Source: Crotophaga sulcirostris (Eukaryota > Chordata > Aves > Cuculiformes > Crotophagidae). Taken from it: a DNA stretch of 64,000 nt. Positions 11,383-24,076 of this stretch are shown here, in pieces (the stretch's first letter is position 1; each line of letters starts with the position of its first letter). A model generated the notes under the pieces. The model was not told the origin of the DNA. It did not search any database and was given only the letters and a program-made list of their open reading frames with translations. Made by a program: the position numbers and the translations under genes. Location of the stretch: positions 1,366,258-1,430,257 of the forward strand of contig VYZB01000144.1 of the NCBI GenBank assembly GCA_013397455.1, read 5' to 3'.

Positions 11383-13277
11383 GAGCAGTAGGTAATTATA
11401 AGAAAGAATTATTTAAGTCTATGTATTTTCACACAGACGCTCCAGTAACTAATACACTGCTTACGAAGTTTGGAGCATACTTCCAAACTCAGATGTGGAA
11501 ATATAAGCATTAATCACATCGTTGCATGAATGCAAAAATGAATGTTCTCTCATGCCTGACCATCTGTCTGGTTTTGGTTTGCTTTGGGTTGTTTGTTTGT
11601 TTGTTTGTTGTTTCGTTTTGGTTTTTTTTGTTACTCCCTACATGGTTTTGTTTCTTGGTATGATTCTCATAATTCTGCCTTCCTTCCTTTTGCTACATTC
11701 TCTTTCTCCTTCTGTCTTCTGACATGCATTGGGAGGTTGCCAAACTGGGCCAAAATTTTGGATATATGCAAAGAACAGTCTTAGATATAGTATTATTATT
11801 GGATTAGATGGGGAGTTAAAACACAAACATTGCCCTTCTAGTGGTGAGAAGGAATGTGAAATAGTGACTAGTTAGGAAAAATTAAAGTTGTGGGTTTTGT
11901 GTAAAAACTGTCTATTCTTGTAGGACTTTTGCAAGTGTTTGGTAAAATTCCCATCTCCTAGACCTAGTTGATAGTGTCAGAATCTAGGCATCCATTCATA
12001 AAAATATAAATATTTTAAGATGTGTTCTCATGGATGAAAAAAAAATCCACATGAACATGTCATATGAAGACATTAAAGAGCTTCAAACAAATACAGAAAG
12101 GCAAACTGAAGAATGGTATGATACAAATATATATATTTAAACCTCATATTAACTACTCTTAGAATTTAGAATACTCTGAGTCTTAGCCTCTGTAAGTTGG
12201 ATAGTGTGGCACAACATTGTCTATTGCCAGTTATCTCAGGATCTCTCATTGCTTTTGCTGCCCCTTGTTTCCTCTCCATATTGTTCACATTCACAGCAGT
12301 CATTTTATCTTTCCTTTTTAGCACCAACTTGACCTCCTCTTGCACTATTTCTAACTATTCAAAGTTGTTGAGAAAGTCTTAATCCAGTCTTGTAACAGGT
12401 GATAACCATTTTAGCGTGAGTGTTGGGATGTCTTCAAGATGAGCAGCTCTTTAACACTTGGCTTTGACTTCCCTCACTAACAAATGTCACCTGCAGTTGG
12501 TGTCAGTAGCATGTACTTACTTATGACATCCACATGCACAGAGGTGAAGTGGTTACATGGTGCAGGTTTAGTCTCCAGGCCTGTAACACATCAACAGTTG
12601 TGTTGCTATTAACAGGTGATTGGGCTTCTGGCCTCCAGACCATTCAGCACTCAGGATGGGCACAGCCACATGCTGCATCTGGCAACAGAGAATTATCCCA
12701 CTAAGGTTGGCAGGAGCAGGGATAAGACCCAGACTTTTTCCAGATCCTCTGCAATACATCACAAATACCTGGGCTGCTCTAAACTCAAGCTAAAAATCAA
12801 AGAGCTAGTTACCTCACAGTTTTATTTCTGTCAGTTGTCACTGTTTTATTTTTATCCACAACTTTCAAGTGAGCTGTGGTTTTTAATTAGCTATACCAGA
12901 GCAGTATATTCCTGATGAACTTGGAGTTTTTTAAAGGGGAGCATCCTCATCATGTGGGGTTTTAGGTGCTTGCTTGTCTCTGCTAATTAGAAGTACTTAT
13001 AAATTAACTATAAACCTGCTTTACAAACCACTAGGAGAAAAACTGTGTGCTATGCTGGATATGATTAAGATATAAAAGCAAAGAATTTGAGAGCAAACAC
13101 AAAGAATTTTTATTGACTGGCCTATTTTCTAGCCTTTTTCTTGTGAAAATAATTTTCCTTTATGGGAATGCCTCCTGTTCTTTGTTAAAAAAAAAAAAGA
13201 TGTAAGCTTCATTTAGAAATGGAATTATGACTATTTTAAAAGAGCATTGCAAAGAAAGCCTAAAATAAATATTGGTG

Positions 13278-13296
13278 CTTTTTTTTAAAAAAAAAG
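13278..13296. repeat. T8/A9 self-complementary tract
   Basis: C, eight T, nine A and G in a row form a nearly perfect inverted repeat with no loop. It is a rigid A-tract and a possible nucleosome-excluding element. Simple-sequence origin is most likely. Confidence 0.6.
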
Positions 13297-14806
13297 AGGG
13301 CACAATATATTATAATATGCAAATACATACATCCTTTACTTTTAACCCATGGAAGAAGAAAGTAAAATCGCAAACAGTCAGTATGTAGCCTCAGGAAGAA
13401 GTGTATCTCTCCTTGGAAACCATTCCTATATTACTCTAGTTGGACAAAAGGAGTTACATACTGTTATACAGGATTTGGCACCTTTCAGTCTCCACCTCAG
13501 TACTACCTTTTTGCCAATCTGCCACAGAGCTGGAATTGCAACACCAACTTTTTCATATTCAAATTCATTAATTCATCTTCATTTGCCTGTTGAAGAATGG
13601 AGCACCTAACACACAAATACACACTTGAAATTCTCCCATCTATCTTGTGTTTATAATAACAGGGTCTTAGAAGTTCTGTCTCAGTTGTAAATAAAACCAT
13701 AGGAAAGGTGTGAACAGAAGACAAAACTAGAATGTTCAAGGGGGATAACCAACCAAAAAAAATCAGGAGGCCTATTATTTGTGTAACCTTACTGCTGTAT
13801 TGAGATTGTTTCTCATAAAACCAAGAGTGTGCAAATGAAAGATAGCTTGTTATGGTAAGATGAATAGACAATATGTTGTCATCTTGGTTTATTTTTGGTT
13901 TTATTGTTGCTTAGAAATCTTCAGAAGAAGGCAAAAATGAAGGAATTCGCTGTAAATGTGAAAAATCAGTTGTTTTCTGTTTCAGTTATGACACTCTGTC
14001 TTTTGTTTATGAGGCTGATTTGTCAGCGTGCTGTTAAAGCATCACCATCGTCTCTGAATTAACCTGAAAAAACATTAACGTTCTTCACTTCTGTGCATCT
14101 TTTCTTTCCTTCTAATATTTTCAGTGGCTTCTCCATCTGATTCTTAACTTGTCACCTAATCTAGAGACAGACTGTGTCAAAGGACACCAGCTCACTGACG
14201 CTGCCTAAATCTGTTCTTCCTCAGCCTGAATAAACAACAACCCAGCCCAGTGAAGTGAGCCAGGGTAGAGCGTACCAGCTGTATCACCAAACTGCTTGGT
14301 GAAAGGCATCTGTCTTTGACTGCCCAGTTATCCTGTATGCTGAGAATGTCAGCAAAAACACGTATTCCCCCATCTCTACTCTTCTTTTTCTCTTTTGGGA
14401 CTTTGTGTATTTTGTCACATTTAGAACTGAATGACAGAAATAACCTTTCCCTCCCAGTAAGAAGGATAGCTTGACACAGAAAATTGACCTGAAGTCTTCT
14501 GTCTGAAGAATGAACTTTTTGATGTAAAAGGGACAGTTGGAAAAGACTTTGTGTCTTTTATTTATTTATATACTTATTTTTCTGTTTTCAGTTCTCTGCA
14601 TTTCCAAACTTCAGCATGAATTTTGAAACATTTGACATGCTGCTGATGAGCTAAGGTCTCTAAACTGTAAAACTTGACGTATTTAAGTTTGTTGTCATAC
14701 ACTAACAGGTCGCATCACATACCTTTGACTCTCTGGCCTTATCACTCATTGAAATGAAAGAAAACCACAAATACTGTTATTTTTTTGTCACCAAGGAGAC
14801 GTGAGT

Positions 14807-14851
14807 CACAATTAGAACACAGTGCCACAATTAGAACACTTCTGCCACAAT
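14807..14851. repeat. Tandem repeat, 19-20 bp unit, about 2.3 copies
   Basis: CACAATTAGAACAC occurs at 14807-14820 and again at 14826-14839. A third partial start, CACAAT, lies at 14846-14851. The units differ only in the 5-6 bases after the shared core. This is a local tandem duplication, not a known family. Confidence 0.85.
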
Positions 14852-16631
14852 CTTTCCTTCTCCACAGGTGCATTGCAATCTGCAAAGGAGTGGAGAAAGC
14901 AAGACTGTAAGGGATAATCATAATTTTCAAGAGTCATCTTCTGGGCAACTCTGAGCGGATGTACATAATCTCATGAACTGATATGGACAGCGTCTGGCAA
15001 TATTTTGTATGAAGCTTGGTACCAGAATGCTTATTCAGGACATGATTGAATCATAGAAGTTTGGTTTTTTTAACGAACATTTTTAGCAAAAGTTGAATAT
15101 TGATGGAAATGTCCTTCTATTAGTGAAGATGCTCTTCATGAGGCCCTCGCCAGCGGCCCCTCACAATCTGTAGCAATTGACATTGCTTTAATTTATACTT
15201 TCTACACTAACTCCAGTCTCTGTTCATGAGCTGATATCTTTGTCAAACATACATTCACTAAACAAGTAATGCTTATGGTAGTATGCATTTTTTTTATTAT
15301 GATCTTTAGATCTTCTAGATTCTTAAGACAGACATTTTTATGGTTTCCACCTGTCTTTCCAGATGCCATGTGAAGTCTCAAAAGGATTTCACTGTGTCTT
15401 TTTGATTTTTCTTGTTTAGGAAGGAATTTTTTCTCCCTGGAGAGGGAACCACAAAGTGAAAGCCACTGCTTTTTTTCTTTTTCTAGCTGTTCAAAATTGT
15501 GTGCTAATATCATATACTTTGCATTTTGACTGAAAGCGACGTTGCTTTTTCCTGAACATAGTATATACAGAAGAGCACACTCTAATGAAGGCTTCAGATG
15601 CCAGTTTTAACTAAGCTGCTATTGAGTGCTGTTAGAAATTTTCATTAGCTTCCTGAAGAATTTTTGTATATCCTACTGTGGGAGTATTGGCTCTTACCTC
15701 TTGAAATGATCATCCTATTCTGTTTCTTTAAAATTTATTAATTGATTCACATTTATTTATTTATTTTTTATCTGTAAGTTTTATATCTGCTTCCAGGTCC
15801 TCTTTCAAGGCTGAATGAGAGTTACTGAGTTACTGTCTTGTTTGTTTGAAAAATATGCTGTAATATTGTTATTTTCATTTCTTTTCAGAGACTGCAGTGG
15901 TGTTTTATCCTAATTCCTCCATAGTTGTTTCAAGTTGTTCCTGCATATTCCCTACTTCCTCATTGTTTTCATCATTTTTCATTTCTGCAATGAACTTGAG
16001 CTAACTTAATCTGTCTCTTAGGGAAAGAATATTCTTTGAATTTTCTTCATGCGTGAACGCTGCTAGTGTTTCCAGAGGTGACTGGAAAAGAAAGTGGTGA
16101 CTTGTACTCATGTCACTTTAAAGACCTTTCCTGTATCAACTGATAAAAATTATCATTTTACCATAGGTTTCTATACAAATTAGGCACTGAATGAAGTCTA
16201 GTCTGGACTTTGTGAGTTTAATATAGGCTATTTTTTTATCAGGGAACATTAATCTATTCTCTTAGTTGTTATTGTGATAGTGATTTGAACACTTTCTTAC
16301 AATACTGACTATCTTTTTTTAAGGAATGTCATGTAAAGGCATTGTTTATACTCTCAAGAATGGACATTTGCCTTTTGTTTTGACAGTTTTTCAGGAAGAT
16401 TTTTATTTGGATTCTTTTTTCTTGCCGTTACTGTCATCTGAGGTGGAATATATAGTTCATTTGCTTTGTCCAAGTACTTAATTTTTAATTTAATCTGTTT
16501 CTGGATAATGCATAGCATGTACATACTGGGATATACTACCCGATTATATATGTGCAGCAGATAAATACATTGTCTGTTATCTATTAGACTTGCACAGTAA
16601 TTATAGACAAATAATATTCTTATATATTTTA

Positions 16632-16632
16632 N
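16632..16632. other. Ambiguous base (n)
   Basis: The only non-ACGT character I noticed. It lies in a very AT-rich run, which suggests an unresolved assembly position or a masked polymorphism. Confidence 0.95.
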
Positions 16633-17559
16633 TTTTATATAATTAAAACACTGTTCTATTCTCTGATATTTACCTCAGCAGAATCAATCACAATGCTGAA
16701 AAGACCATAAGAAAAATTAAAAGATCTTAACTGTATTATATCTTCATTTCAGAGTTTCTTTTAGAGACATGACAGACACGGGAGACAATACTTTGGAGAA
16801 TAATTTTTGCAATATTAAATGCAGCAAGTATCAGTACTAGCTGTGCTTTATGTTCATGTACGCATCTACAAATATATATTCACTCTTACTATGCCTCTAC
16901 TTGGACATCAGACACTTTTATCCGTGATTTTTTTGTATAACATTCTTTCAGCACTCCTTTCTAATTATGAGGTTCAACAGAAATGAGCAATCTTGTAATT
17001 CAACTCATGATTTGTAATTTCAGAAAACCCTAGGTGCAAACCTACATTCCAAATAGCCTCATTTAAAAATGGTCTGCTGTAATTATATGATCATTTTATT
17101 TCAAATCTGCAGGGGACAGTGACTCAATATAAAGCATGAAAAAATTAATGAGAAGCTTAATTACAATAATATCATTAAATCCTAATAAGAGAAAAAAATC
17201 TAACTTTTCTTTATTTTACCTTGAACAGTAATATAATTTTATTACAGTACAGTAGTGATATTTTCTGAACTTTTAGAGAAACTAGTAATGTAAAGGCAAA
17301 GGCTGGATAATTTCAATTTTCCTTCCCTTCTCTTCTTTTAAGTATAAGTAAAAAGGAAAAAAAAAACTTCTTCATAGGATATTGGTACGTGGACAAGATC
17401 TAATGCTGTTTAAGTAATATCAGAGTTATATTTCTCAACAATATTTAGCATTTCACTTTACTGGAAAGCTTTAATAGCCATTGCATAATTTTTTACAAAA
17501 ATACATTTGTTCTTTCAAAATTCAGGAGCTAAATACCATCATTCATAGTGGACCAAGAA

Positions 17560-17960
17560 AGAACCTTTGAGGTGCATTGTCTTCTACTTTAAAGAACAAA
17601 ATACAAATGATAACAGCCAAACTTCAGTTACCATGGCTACGGAGTGGAGGCTGGCACAATTTTATTCATGGTTTATTAATATTTAGCAGATATCAGAATT
17701 TCCCTATTTTTTTCACATTTACAATCCAGATACTTTACAGAAGTTATTTATAAAGAGCACAACATTCCTGAACACACAGCCCTGCTGGTGACAAATGTTT
17801 AAATGTGGAGTGCATTAGTGTGGCATCAGACATTGTCAATAATGCATGCTCACCACCATTTAATTATTTTGAAAACATCTGTTGAAGTAAAATATGTTCC
17901 AGAGGGGAATAAGGAAGTCAAGTGCATTAGTGACTGTGTTAACCACATTTCACTCTGTAA
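17560..17960. promoter_or_regulatory. Candidate conserved noncoding block with X-box-like word
   Basis: GTTACCATGGCTAC at 17627-17640 is one mismatch from the RFX X-box consensus. Nearby are a MEF2-like TTATTTATAA (about 17744), a SOX-like ATTGTCAATAAT (about 17831) and TTAATTA (about 17859). There is no repeat and no plausible coding frame; the 76-codon plus-strand frame at 17803 has no recognisable domain. The block is called regulatory by inference. Confidence 0.28.
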
Positions 17961-19115
17961 CACAGAAAACCCTAAAGGGAAGACCAGGATTCAAGGACAT
18001 CAGGAGAATGTTAGAATTCATCTTCACTTTTAGTCTTTGTAGCTAAGGAAGTGGTTTAGCTAAATCTTTTGTGTAGGTTTGGCTTTCCAAGAATTTTTAA
18101 AATACATCTAAAATATTGTATAAGAATATGTATTGGAATGCCTTTATTTTTTTTCCCTCGTACACCTGCATGTATGCGATTCATCTTCTGAGAGATCCTA
18201 AACAGTTACTGATATAGTTCGATGACATTTCACAAGTGAAGATTTCTTTACTCTTGGCTCTAAGTGACAGAGAGCTGGCAAGCTTCCTCTCCTTGGTCCT
18301 TTTTCCTTCCTCTCATATAGTGTTTCATTTCAGTCTAGAAATAAATGGTTTCTTTCTTTTTCTGCTTTTTTTCCTAGCTTACTCCAACTGCTAGAAATAA
18401 TTAAAAAGTCTTTCCATTGTTAGTTTCAGAGTCTGCTGTAAATAATTTTGTGTATGGTTATTTAAAATGTATTAAACTATTAACATTTCATCATACTATC
18501 TTTCATAGATTGCTTAAGGAAGAAATTTTGGATGTTTATCGAGATGTTATCTGACATATTCCACTTGAATAATTATCTTGTACACTTTTTACGAACATTG
18601 ACTAGCATTGTCAGGTTAACTTAGTGGGTCATAATTAACGGTACAAGGATCTAATAGACTTCTAGTCAGCGTATGCCAATACAGATATGCCACAGGCAGT
18701 ATGAGGCAGCAGTCTTAAATTATGTGGTCATGAATTTAGAAATGGACAGCATGTTCCTCTAACCACTGAACAGAGTGGAAGGGAGCCAAATAATGAAGAC
18801 AACAGCTCAGCATGTCACACTTAGCAATTAAACTTCCCTGGAAGTCCTCAAACCTTGTCAGTGGAGATGGCCTGGAGCTCCAAAGAACAATATAGAAGGT
18901 TCAAGCAAGGTACTCATTGGGGAACTGACAGCAGCACCCAGCAGGGAACAGTCAGTGCCCACCTGACGGGATCTGTATGTGGCCGAAAATGCCACCAAAG
19001 TGAAAAATAAAGCTGGATCAAAACAACAATAAGGGGAGCTTTGTGAAGCAAAGGTGATACTATGGTCATGGAAAGAAGCTTCTATTGTGTGAGAAAGTAT
19101 GAAGTTTCAGGGAGG

Positions 19116-19165
19116 AGGAAAAATCAGGTTGAAGTCAGGGAGGAAAAATCAGGTTGAAGTCAGCA
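19116..19165. repeat. Perfect 25-bp tandem duplication
   Basis: The unit beginning AGGAAAAATCAGGTTGAAG at 19116 is repeated immediately at 19141, with 23 identical bases before the copies diverge. This is a young local duplication inside a GC-richer unclassified segment. Confidence 0.9.
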
Positions 19166-20879
19166 AGGAAAAAGAAAAGGAGGGCAGTACACTGCATCAG
19201 AGACTGCAGTCTGATGTACTCCCTTGAGGTGGCAGGAGGAGACAGAGTCCTGTCTTCAGGCAATCAGTGATGAACACAGCCTGAGGTCCTGAGGTGCTCA
19301 CCTCTTCTGGCTCAGGGAGAAGGGACCGATTCTTCCAGCAGTGTTTGAGTCCACTTAAGATGTGATTAATTTTCTGAATTGTCTATTGACTGTAGGGACA
19401 ACATGGCTGATGAGATTCCTAACTGAGGCCCCTCCATTAAGCACTCCAGGTTTGGTGAGAAGAATCCAGACTGGGAGTATATGGGGTTAATGATCCTATA
19501 TCTTTATCTCAGCAGGCAGCCAGTACTAGGGTTAATAGTAGGAACTCTCTGAAAGCCATCAGAAGACTTCTGGGGAGCTCTACTTCTTTGTGGTCCCTTT
19601 TATCAGCCTCTTTAGTAGGACAAATAGCTTGAGGCTGCCTACTAGCCAGTTATTTTTAAAGGTATGTGAGAGTGGCTAGAAACATCTGTTCAAAGCTACC
19701 ATTTTGAACTATCTTATCAATGACATAAAAACCCACCGAACTAATTTAAGCTGAATATACATAACTACATTTTCACTGATACATTTTTTCCAACTCTTGA
19801 TTTTTCTATTGAAAAGCTCATTTGTCCTTGGAAACTAGATATCCAACCAAGAAAAGAACACTGAGAAGAAAACTAAGCTTTCTGTGTACAAAAGTCTGGA
19901 CTGCACAGGTGATAGTCAACTTTTATTCCAAGTTACCAATGAAAAATATCACATAACCCTTTTACCACATTTTTGAAAATATGAGAATAAGCTTGTGGGT
20001 AGAATTTTTACTTTCTCCCTATTCTACTCAGCCGGTAAGTGAGGAGAGGGTGGATTTTTCACCACAACCTTCTGTCCATCATAAATGAGTCAATACTAGA
20101 GAAAATGTTTATATTGAGGAAAAAAATCCATAGAAAGATAGTGGCAGGAACTCTTGGTATAGCACGACCTCAGGTTCAGTGCAGTGAACAAAGTCCTAGT
20201 TTGTGCTGGAAGAATGTTTCTAGGGAAAAGGTTTTGCAACATGTAATCACAGATCAGCTAATGAAATTACTGTTTTATTTGCATGGTTGTGGATATGATA
20301 AAATGCTGCTAGCAACACTGCAGTTCTTGAGTTCCTAGACTTGGTACTTCAATACTATTTTGTCTTTTTACAAATCTCAGCACATTGTTTTCTGAAATCA
20401 AATCCATTACATTTTTTGTCATATGTACTATATAAATGTTGTAGTCACTTACATATATGAGGCAGCTGTTTATTTTCAGCTGTTTGTTGTGCCTTCTTTA
20501 TGTCATTCCAACTTCTGAAGTTTTTTGGTGTCATTTGAAATATGACAGTTTAGAAATAGTTACAATAGAGAACTGGCTGCCTATAGCGTTTTTTTCCTAC
20601 TACTTCATATTGAAAACATATTGTTTGTTATTTAGTTCCAACTTAGTTCTTTAAAATGGAACAGTCAGAGAATACACTAAAGTTTCTAACAGTGAGTTCT
20701 TTCCATACACAGTCAGTGAAAAAAAAAAAGAAAGTATGCATATTTAACATAATTTAACATCTCTACAGCTTGAGCAATTATCCTAATAGCAGGGAACCAA
20801 GGCCTGCTAGTAAGTTTTATCCTCCCTTTGTCAAGCTTGTTTCTTTGATATTAGTATCTAGATACATACCACAGGGCGA

Positions 20880-21020
20880 AACTAGGGTTTATTAAAAGAG
20901 GGTCAGCATTCTGTTAATCCAATTTGAAAGCATTAAGGGGAGTAGAGGAGCATTAATTGATTTGTTGGGAGGGTTCTGACTCCAAACAACCTGATCTTGC
21001 TCTTTACACTCTCTCTTCAT
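20880..21020. promoter_or_regulatory. Candidate homeodomain-rich noncoding block
   Basis: The block contains TAATCC (20915-20920) and, 30 bp on, ATTAATTGATTTG (about 20952). It is non-repetitive and has mixed composition. Called on motif content only. Confidence 0.22.
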
Positions 21021-23646
21021 TTAAACTATATTGAAAAAATCTTCTTGAGCAGAAGCACAACATATATTGAATTTTGTCTTTAATTAAAAAAAAGCTGTAG
21101 CAGATGTTGACTTGTATATTACACAGCTACATGACTTTATCAATGAAGTGACTAAAGTGAAGTGATTTAAAACATCACAACTTTCAGTAATTAGCAGTGA
21201 GTCAGTTTTAGCATAAAGGTAATAACGCTGGAAAAACTGGTCTTGAAGACTCTTTCAGAACAATGGAGCAAACTGCTTGAAGAAAAGAGAATTATATGTT
21301 AAGAAAACATAATTTTATCAGGACAATCTTGAAAAAAGTGAGAAAAAATATTTTTAGAGTTGCTTGGATATTTTTTTTGATGTTGAATTAAAAATCAAAA
21401 CCTGTTAAGGCTGTTGGAAACTCCTACATTTGTCAATGAAATTTTTGCAGTTCACCTTCTAAAGTATACTTGGAAGACTTAGCTCTTTGTTTCATGTTTT
21501 GTTTTTCCCCATTACTCTTATCTCCTCTCATCCTTCTCTTTCATATGCAATGAAAAAAATCTAAAAGAACAAAGGTAAATTTTGTAACAACCTGGAGAAA
21601 AAGAAATATGGAATTAGTTATTCGTGCATAGAAAGCATGGACACTCATTTTTATAGATTCATACCAAAGACTGATAAGTTGGCATTTAAGAAGGTGCAGT
21701 CTCTGATGGAAAATGTGATTGAAGTTTTCCCACAGTGGGAGCTTTTACTGAATTCCCTTTTGTGTAGATTCTCTCCATGTGAGCCTTTTCTTCAGTGGAG
21801 ACAGTAATAACATCTACCAATGTCTATTTTGACAAGGCTTGTAGGAGTTATTCTCTCCAACAAATCTACTCCTCTGTCATATTTGAATAACTCTGGTCAA
21901 TGAATGAAAAATCGCTAGAGGGAAGGCAAGCATGCATATTCATGTGTGATAGTAAGGATTTTTTTGGGACAGAAGTGAAATACCCAGAGATTTCCAAATT
22001 CTAAATATTGAAAGAGAAATGTACTTTAAAAAATTGTGAAGAAAAGTTTATCCTAGTAATTTTTGACTGAGTTCTCAGGTCCTTCAAACTAAGATCATAA
22101 TAAATTATTTTCAAAGACTTCTATGTAAGAACATGCAAATATATAAGTCTTATTACAGACTGCAAGCATTAAAAAAAAAAAACAGAAAATTATTTCACAC
22201 TTATATGTGACCAGTCCTATACACTATAAGAACTGATTAACATCTTGATTAAACTGGTATCTGTTGGCTGCAATTAATGAAATGCGTGTGAATTCAGATT
22301 TCTTGGGCAATTTTGTGAAATGGAAGTAATTTGGGCATGTAGTAAATGTGCCTTAGATTTAGTCTTGCATAATATATGCAGAGCATATCCATGCTTCTGA
22401 CAGAAATCCTAAAGGAAGGAAATAATATTGGAAGAACTAGAACTCCTTCCGAGAAGGCTCCAGATGTATTAAGATGAGGGAAGTTGCCTGTGTCAAAGCT
22501 AAGGGAACAGCTCCTATGCATAATATAACCGCCTTCATTGCAGAGAGTCACCAAATCTCAGAGGTACTTAAACTTCCATATATATGGCTATAGTGGAGCA
22601 ACCCACATCCACAAGAACTGAGAAGAAAAAGACCTACGCCCCTTTAGGTTTCTGTCATATTGACAAGAATCTTCCTGGTGCTTGAAGTTGGCTTTGTGGA
22701 GTTTTCTATTCCACATATCCCTAGCCAAAGCAATGCAGGGCACAGAAATTTGGGCAATTGTGAGATATGATCATATTCACAATAATTCACTCATGCGGTG
22801 TTCTGGCTATGGAAAGAGCACTGATCTTTTATAAACATTTCTGGCAGTCAGAGAGCTTGAGAACCCAAATCTCAGGCATGGGCTTCAGGCATCACACTTC
22901 TCAGGGAGTCTTGAGGAACTGTTGCTGCTCTTTGGGTGACTAGAGGAAGAATGGAGAGAAGACTAGCAAATATTTGTTTGGAAAGCACAAAGACTGTAGG
23001 GAAAAGGTCAGATCTCACATCTCTTCTGGCCTAGCTGTAACTAGGCTGCTTCTTTTTGCCCGTACGTTGTAAAGGGCACAGTGGCCCATCCCTTCTGAGG
23101 ACAAACTGAGAGTGTCTGTTGAAAACACTGTCAACCTCTGGGGCTCGTACATCCCTTTCAGGCATGGCTGCTGAGGGTCTCAGTTCTTAGAAGTCATCTT
23201 CCACTGCCTGGCAAGGAGAATGTCCAATTAGAAATGTTGCACCTTTATGGGATGTGATCTACCTCTCCTACCATGGGGTAAGAAGAAGTCCCTTTACTTC
23301 TTTTCCAGCCGTCTCCTACAGAATCACTGAATTTGGAATTTTCACAACTTCAACTGGTCTCAATAACAGCTATAAGTGATGATAGAAAATCTATGTCAGA
23401 AAGAATACATTCTGGTAATAAATGTTATGGTCTACTCAGGTAGATGTTTCTTGAGAAAGTAGAGTTATTTACCTGCAATTCGTATCCTACAAAGACCAAT
23501 TTACATTTAATTATCAATTTCTTAATTCTTCTCCATGTAAAAGAAGTCCGGTCTTTTTTTTTTTTTTTTCATTTTATTTCTGAGTACTTTGGGAAAATTT
23601 AAAATATAACTTGACTAAAACACAGCATTTTCAAACAGCTTTTTTA

Positions 23647-24028
23647 CAGTATCACAGTATCACAAAGTTGGAAAGGACCTCTGAGATCATCGAGCCCAAC
23701 CTATAACCCAACACTAACACCAACCCATCGTCTAAACCATGGCACTGAGTGCCTCATCCAGTCTCCTCTTAAACACCTCCAGAGTTGGCGAGACACTCCA
23801 GTATCTTGACATCTTTCTCAAACTGAGGGGCCCAGAACTGTACACAGTATTCAAGACGAGGCCTGACCAGTGCCGAGTATAGGGGGGTGACTTCTCTGGT
23901 CCTGCTGGCCACACTATTCCTGATGCAGGTCAAAATGCCATTGGCCTTCTTAGCCGCTTGGGCACACTGCTGGCTCATGTTGCAGTACCCCCAAGTCCCT
24001 TTCTGCCTGACTACTCTCCAGCCAATTC
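23647..24028 (-). mobile_element. CR1 LINE copy 2, 5'-truncated and internally deleted
   Basis: On the minus strand it begins in the RT C-terminal region (the '[16 protein letters not shown]' segment) and runs through '[21 protein letters not shown]'. It then jumps near 23794-23800 directly to the extreme tail ([19 protein letters not shown]), skipping the RHW.RLPREVV region. The 3' end has terminal units of the TGATACTG type (about 23647-23663), which differ from the ATTCTATG type of copies 1, 3 and 6 and suggest a different CR1 subfamily. A smaller gap lies just upstream of 'MSQQC', where the 'LGVL.D..L' segment is shortened. Confidence 0.93.
23769..23978 (-). pseudogene. CR1 ORF2 fragment, internally deleted
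   Basis: The 69-codon open frame starts at [18 protein letters not shown] and reads through '[16 protein letters not shown]' into the deletion junction ('[14 protein letters not shown]'). An overlapping frame at 23732-23914 carries the distal tail. Neither could encode a working protein. Confidence 0.85.
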
Positions 24029-24076
24029 AATTTTCAATTGAATTTTCAATATTTTGAATTTTGAATTTTCAATTAT
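24024..24076. repeat. AT-rich degenerate TTCAATTTT/GAATTTT tract
   Basis: Irregular iterations of TTTTCAAT and TTTTGAAT, with the perfect palindrome TTCAATTGAA at 24034-24043. The tract starts exactly where CR1 copy 2 is 5'-truncated, so it may be target-site sequence or filler produced during insertion. Confidence 0.6.

Larger units (their letters stand above)
6649..23646. other. Long unique AT-rich noncoding stretch
   Basis: About 17 kb without a supportable gene or large repeat. Short items listed separately lie inside it: candidate regulatory blocks near 7.1-8.0, 11.2, 17.6 and 20.9 kb, a CTCF-like word at 9943, small tandem duplications at 14.8 and 19.1 kb, and an assembly ambiguity at 16632. 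Simple tracts include a TTTG-rich run (about 11588-11640), A-runs near 13188 and 22171, and poly-T at about 23557-23569. The segment from 18.8 to 19.6 kb is somewhat GC-richer, but I could not assign it to any family. Confidence 0.55.

Noticed and set aside
11588..11640. TTTG-rich run and the hydrophobic open frames it creates
   Set aside because: Simple repeat; the Phe/Val/Cys-rich translations are artefacts.
13503..13871. 122-codon minus-strand open frame
   Set aside because: No recognisable domain and no splice context; a chance frame in AT-rich DNA.
15050..15072. CR1-tail-like word (AATCATAGAAGTTTGG)
   Set aside because: Only about 16 bp resemble a CR1 3' end and nothing beyond matches; too short to call an insertion.
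18840..19640. GC-richer segment that could be an LTR or lncRNA exon
   Set aside because: No termini, target duplication, splice pairs or coding frame could be identified.
23316..23340. CR1-tail-like word near CAGAATCACTGAATT
   Set aside because: Similarity does not extend into a CR1 3'UTR, although a true copy lies 300 bp away.
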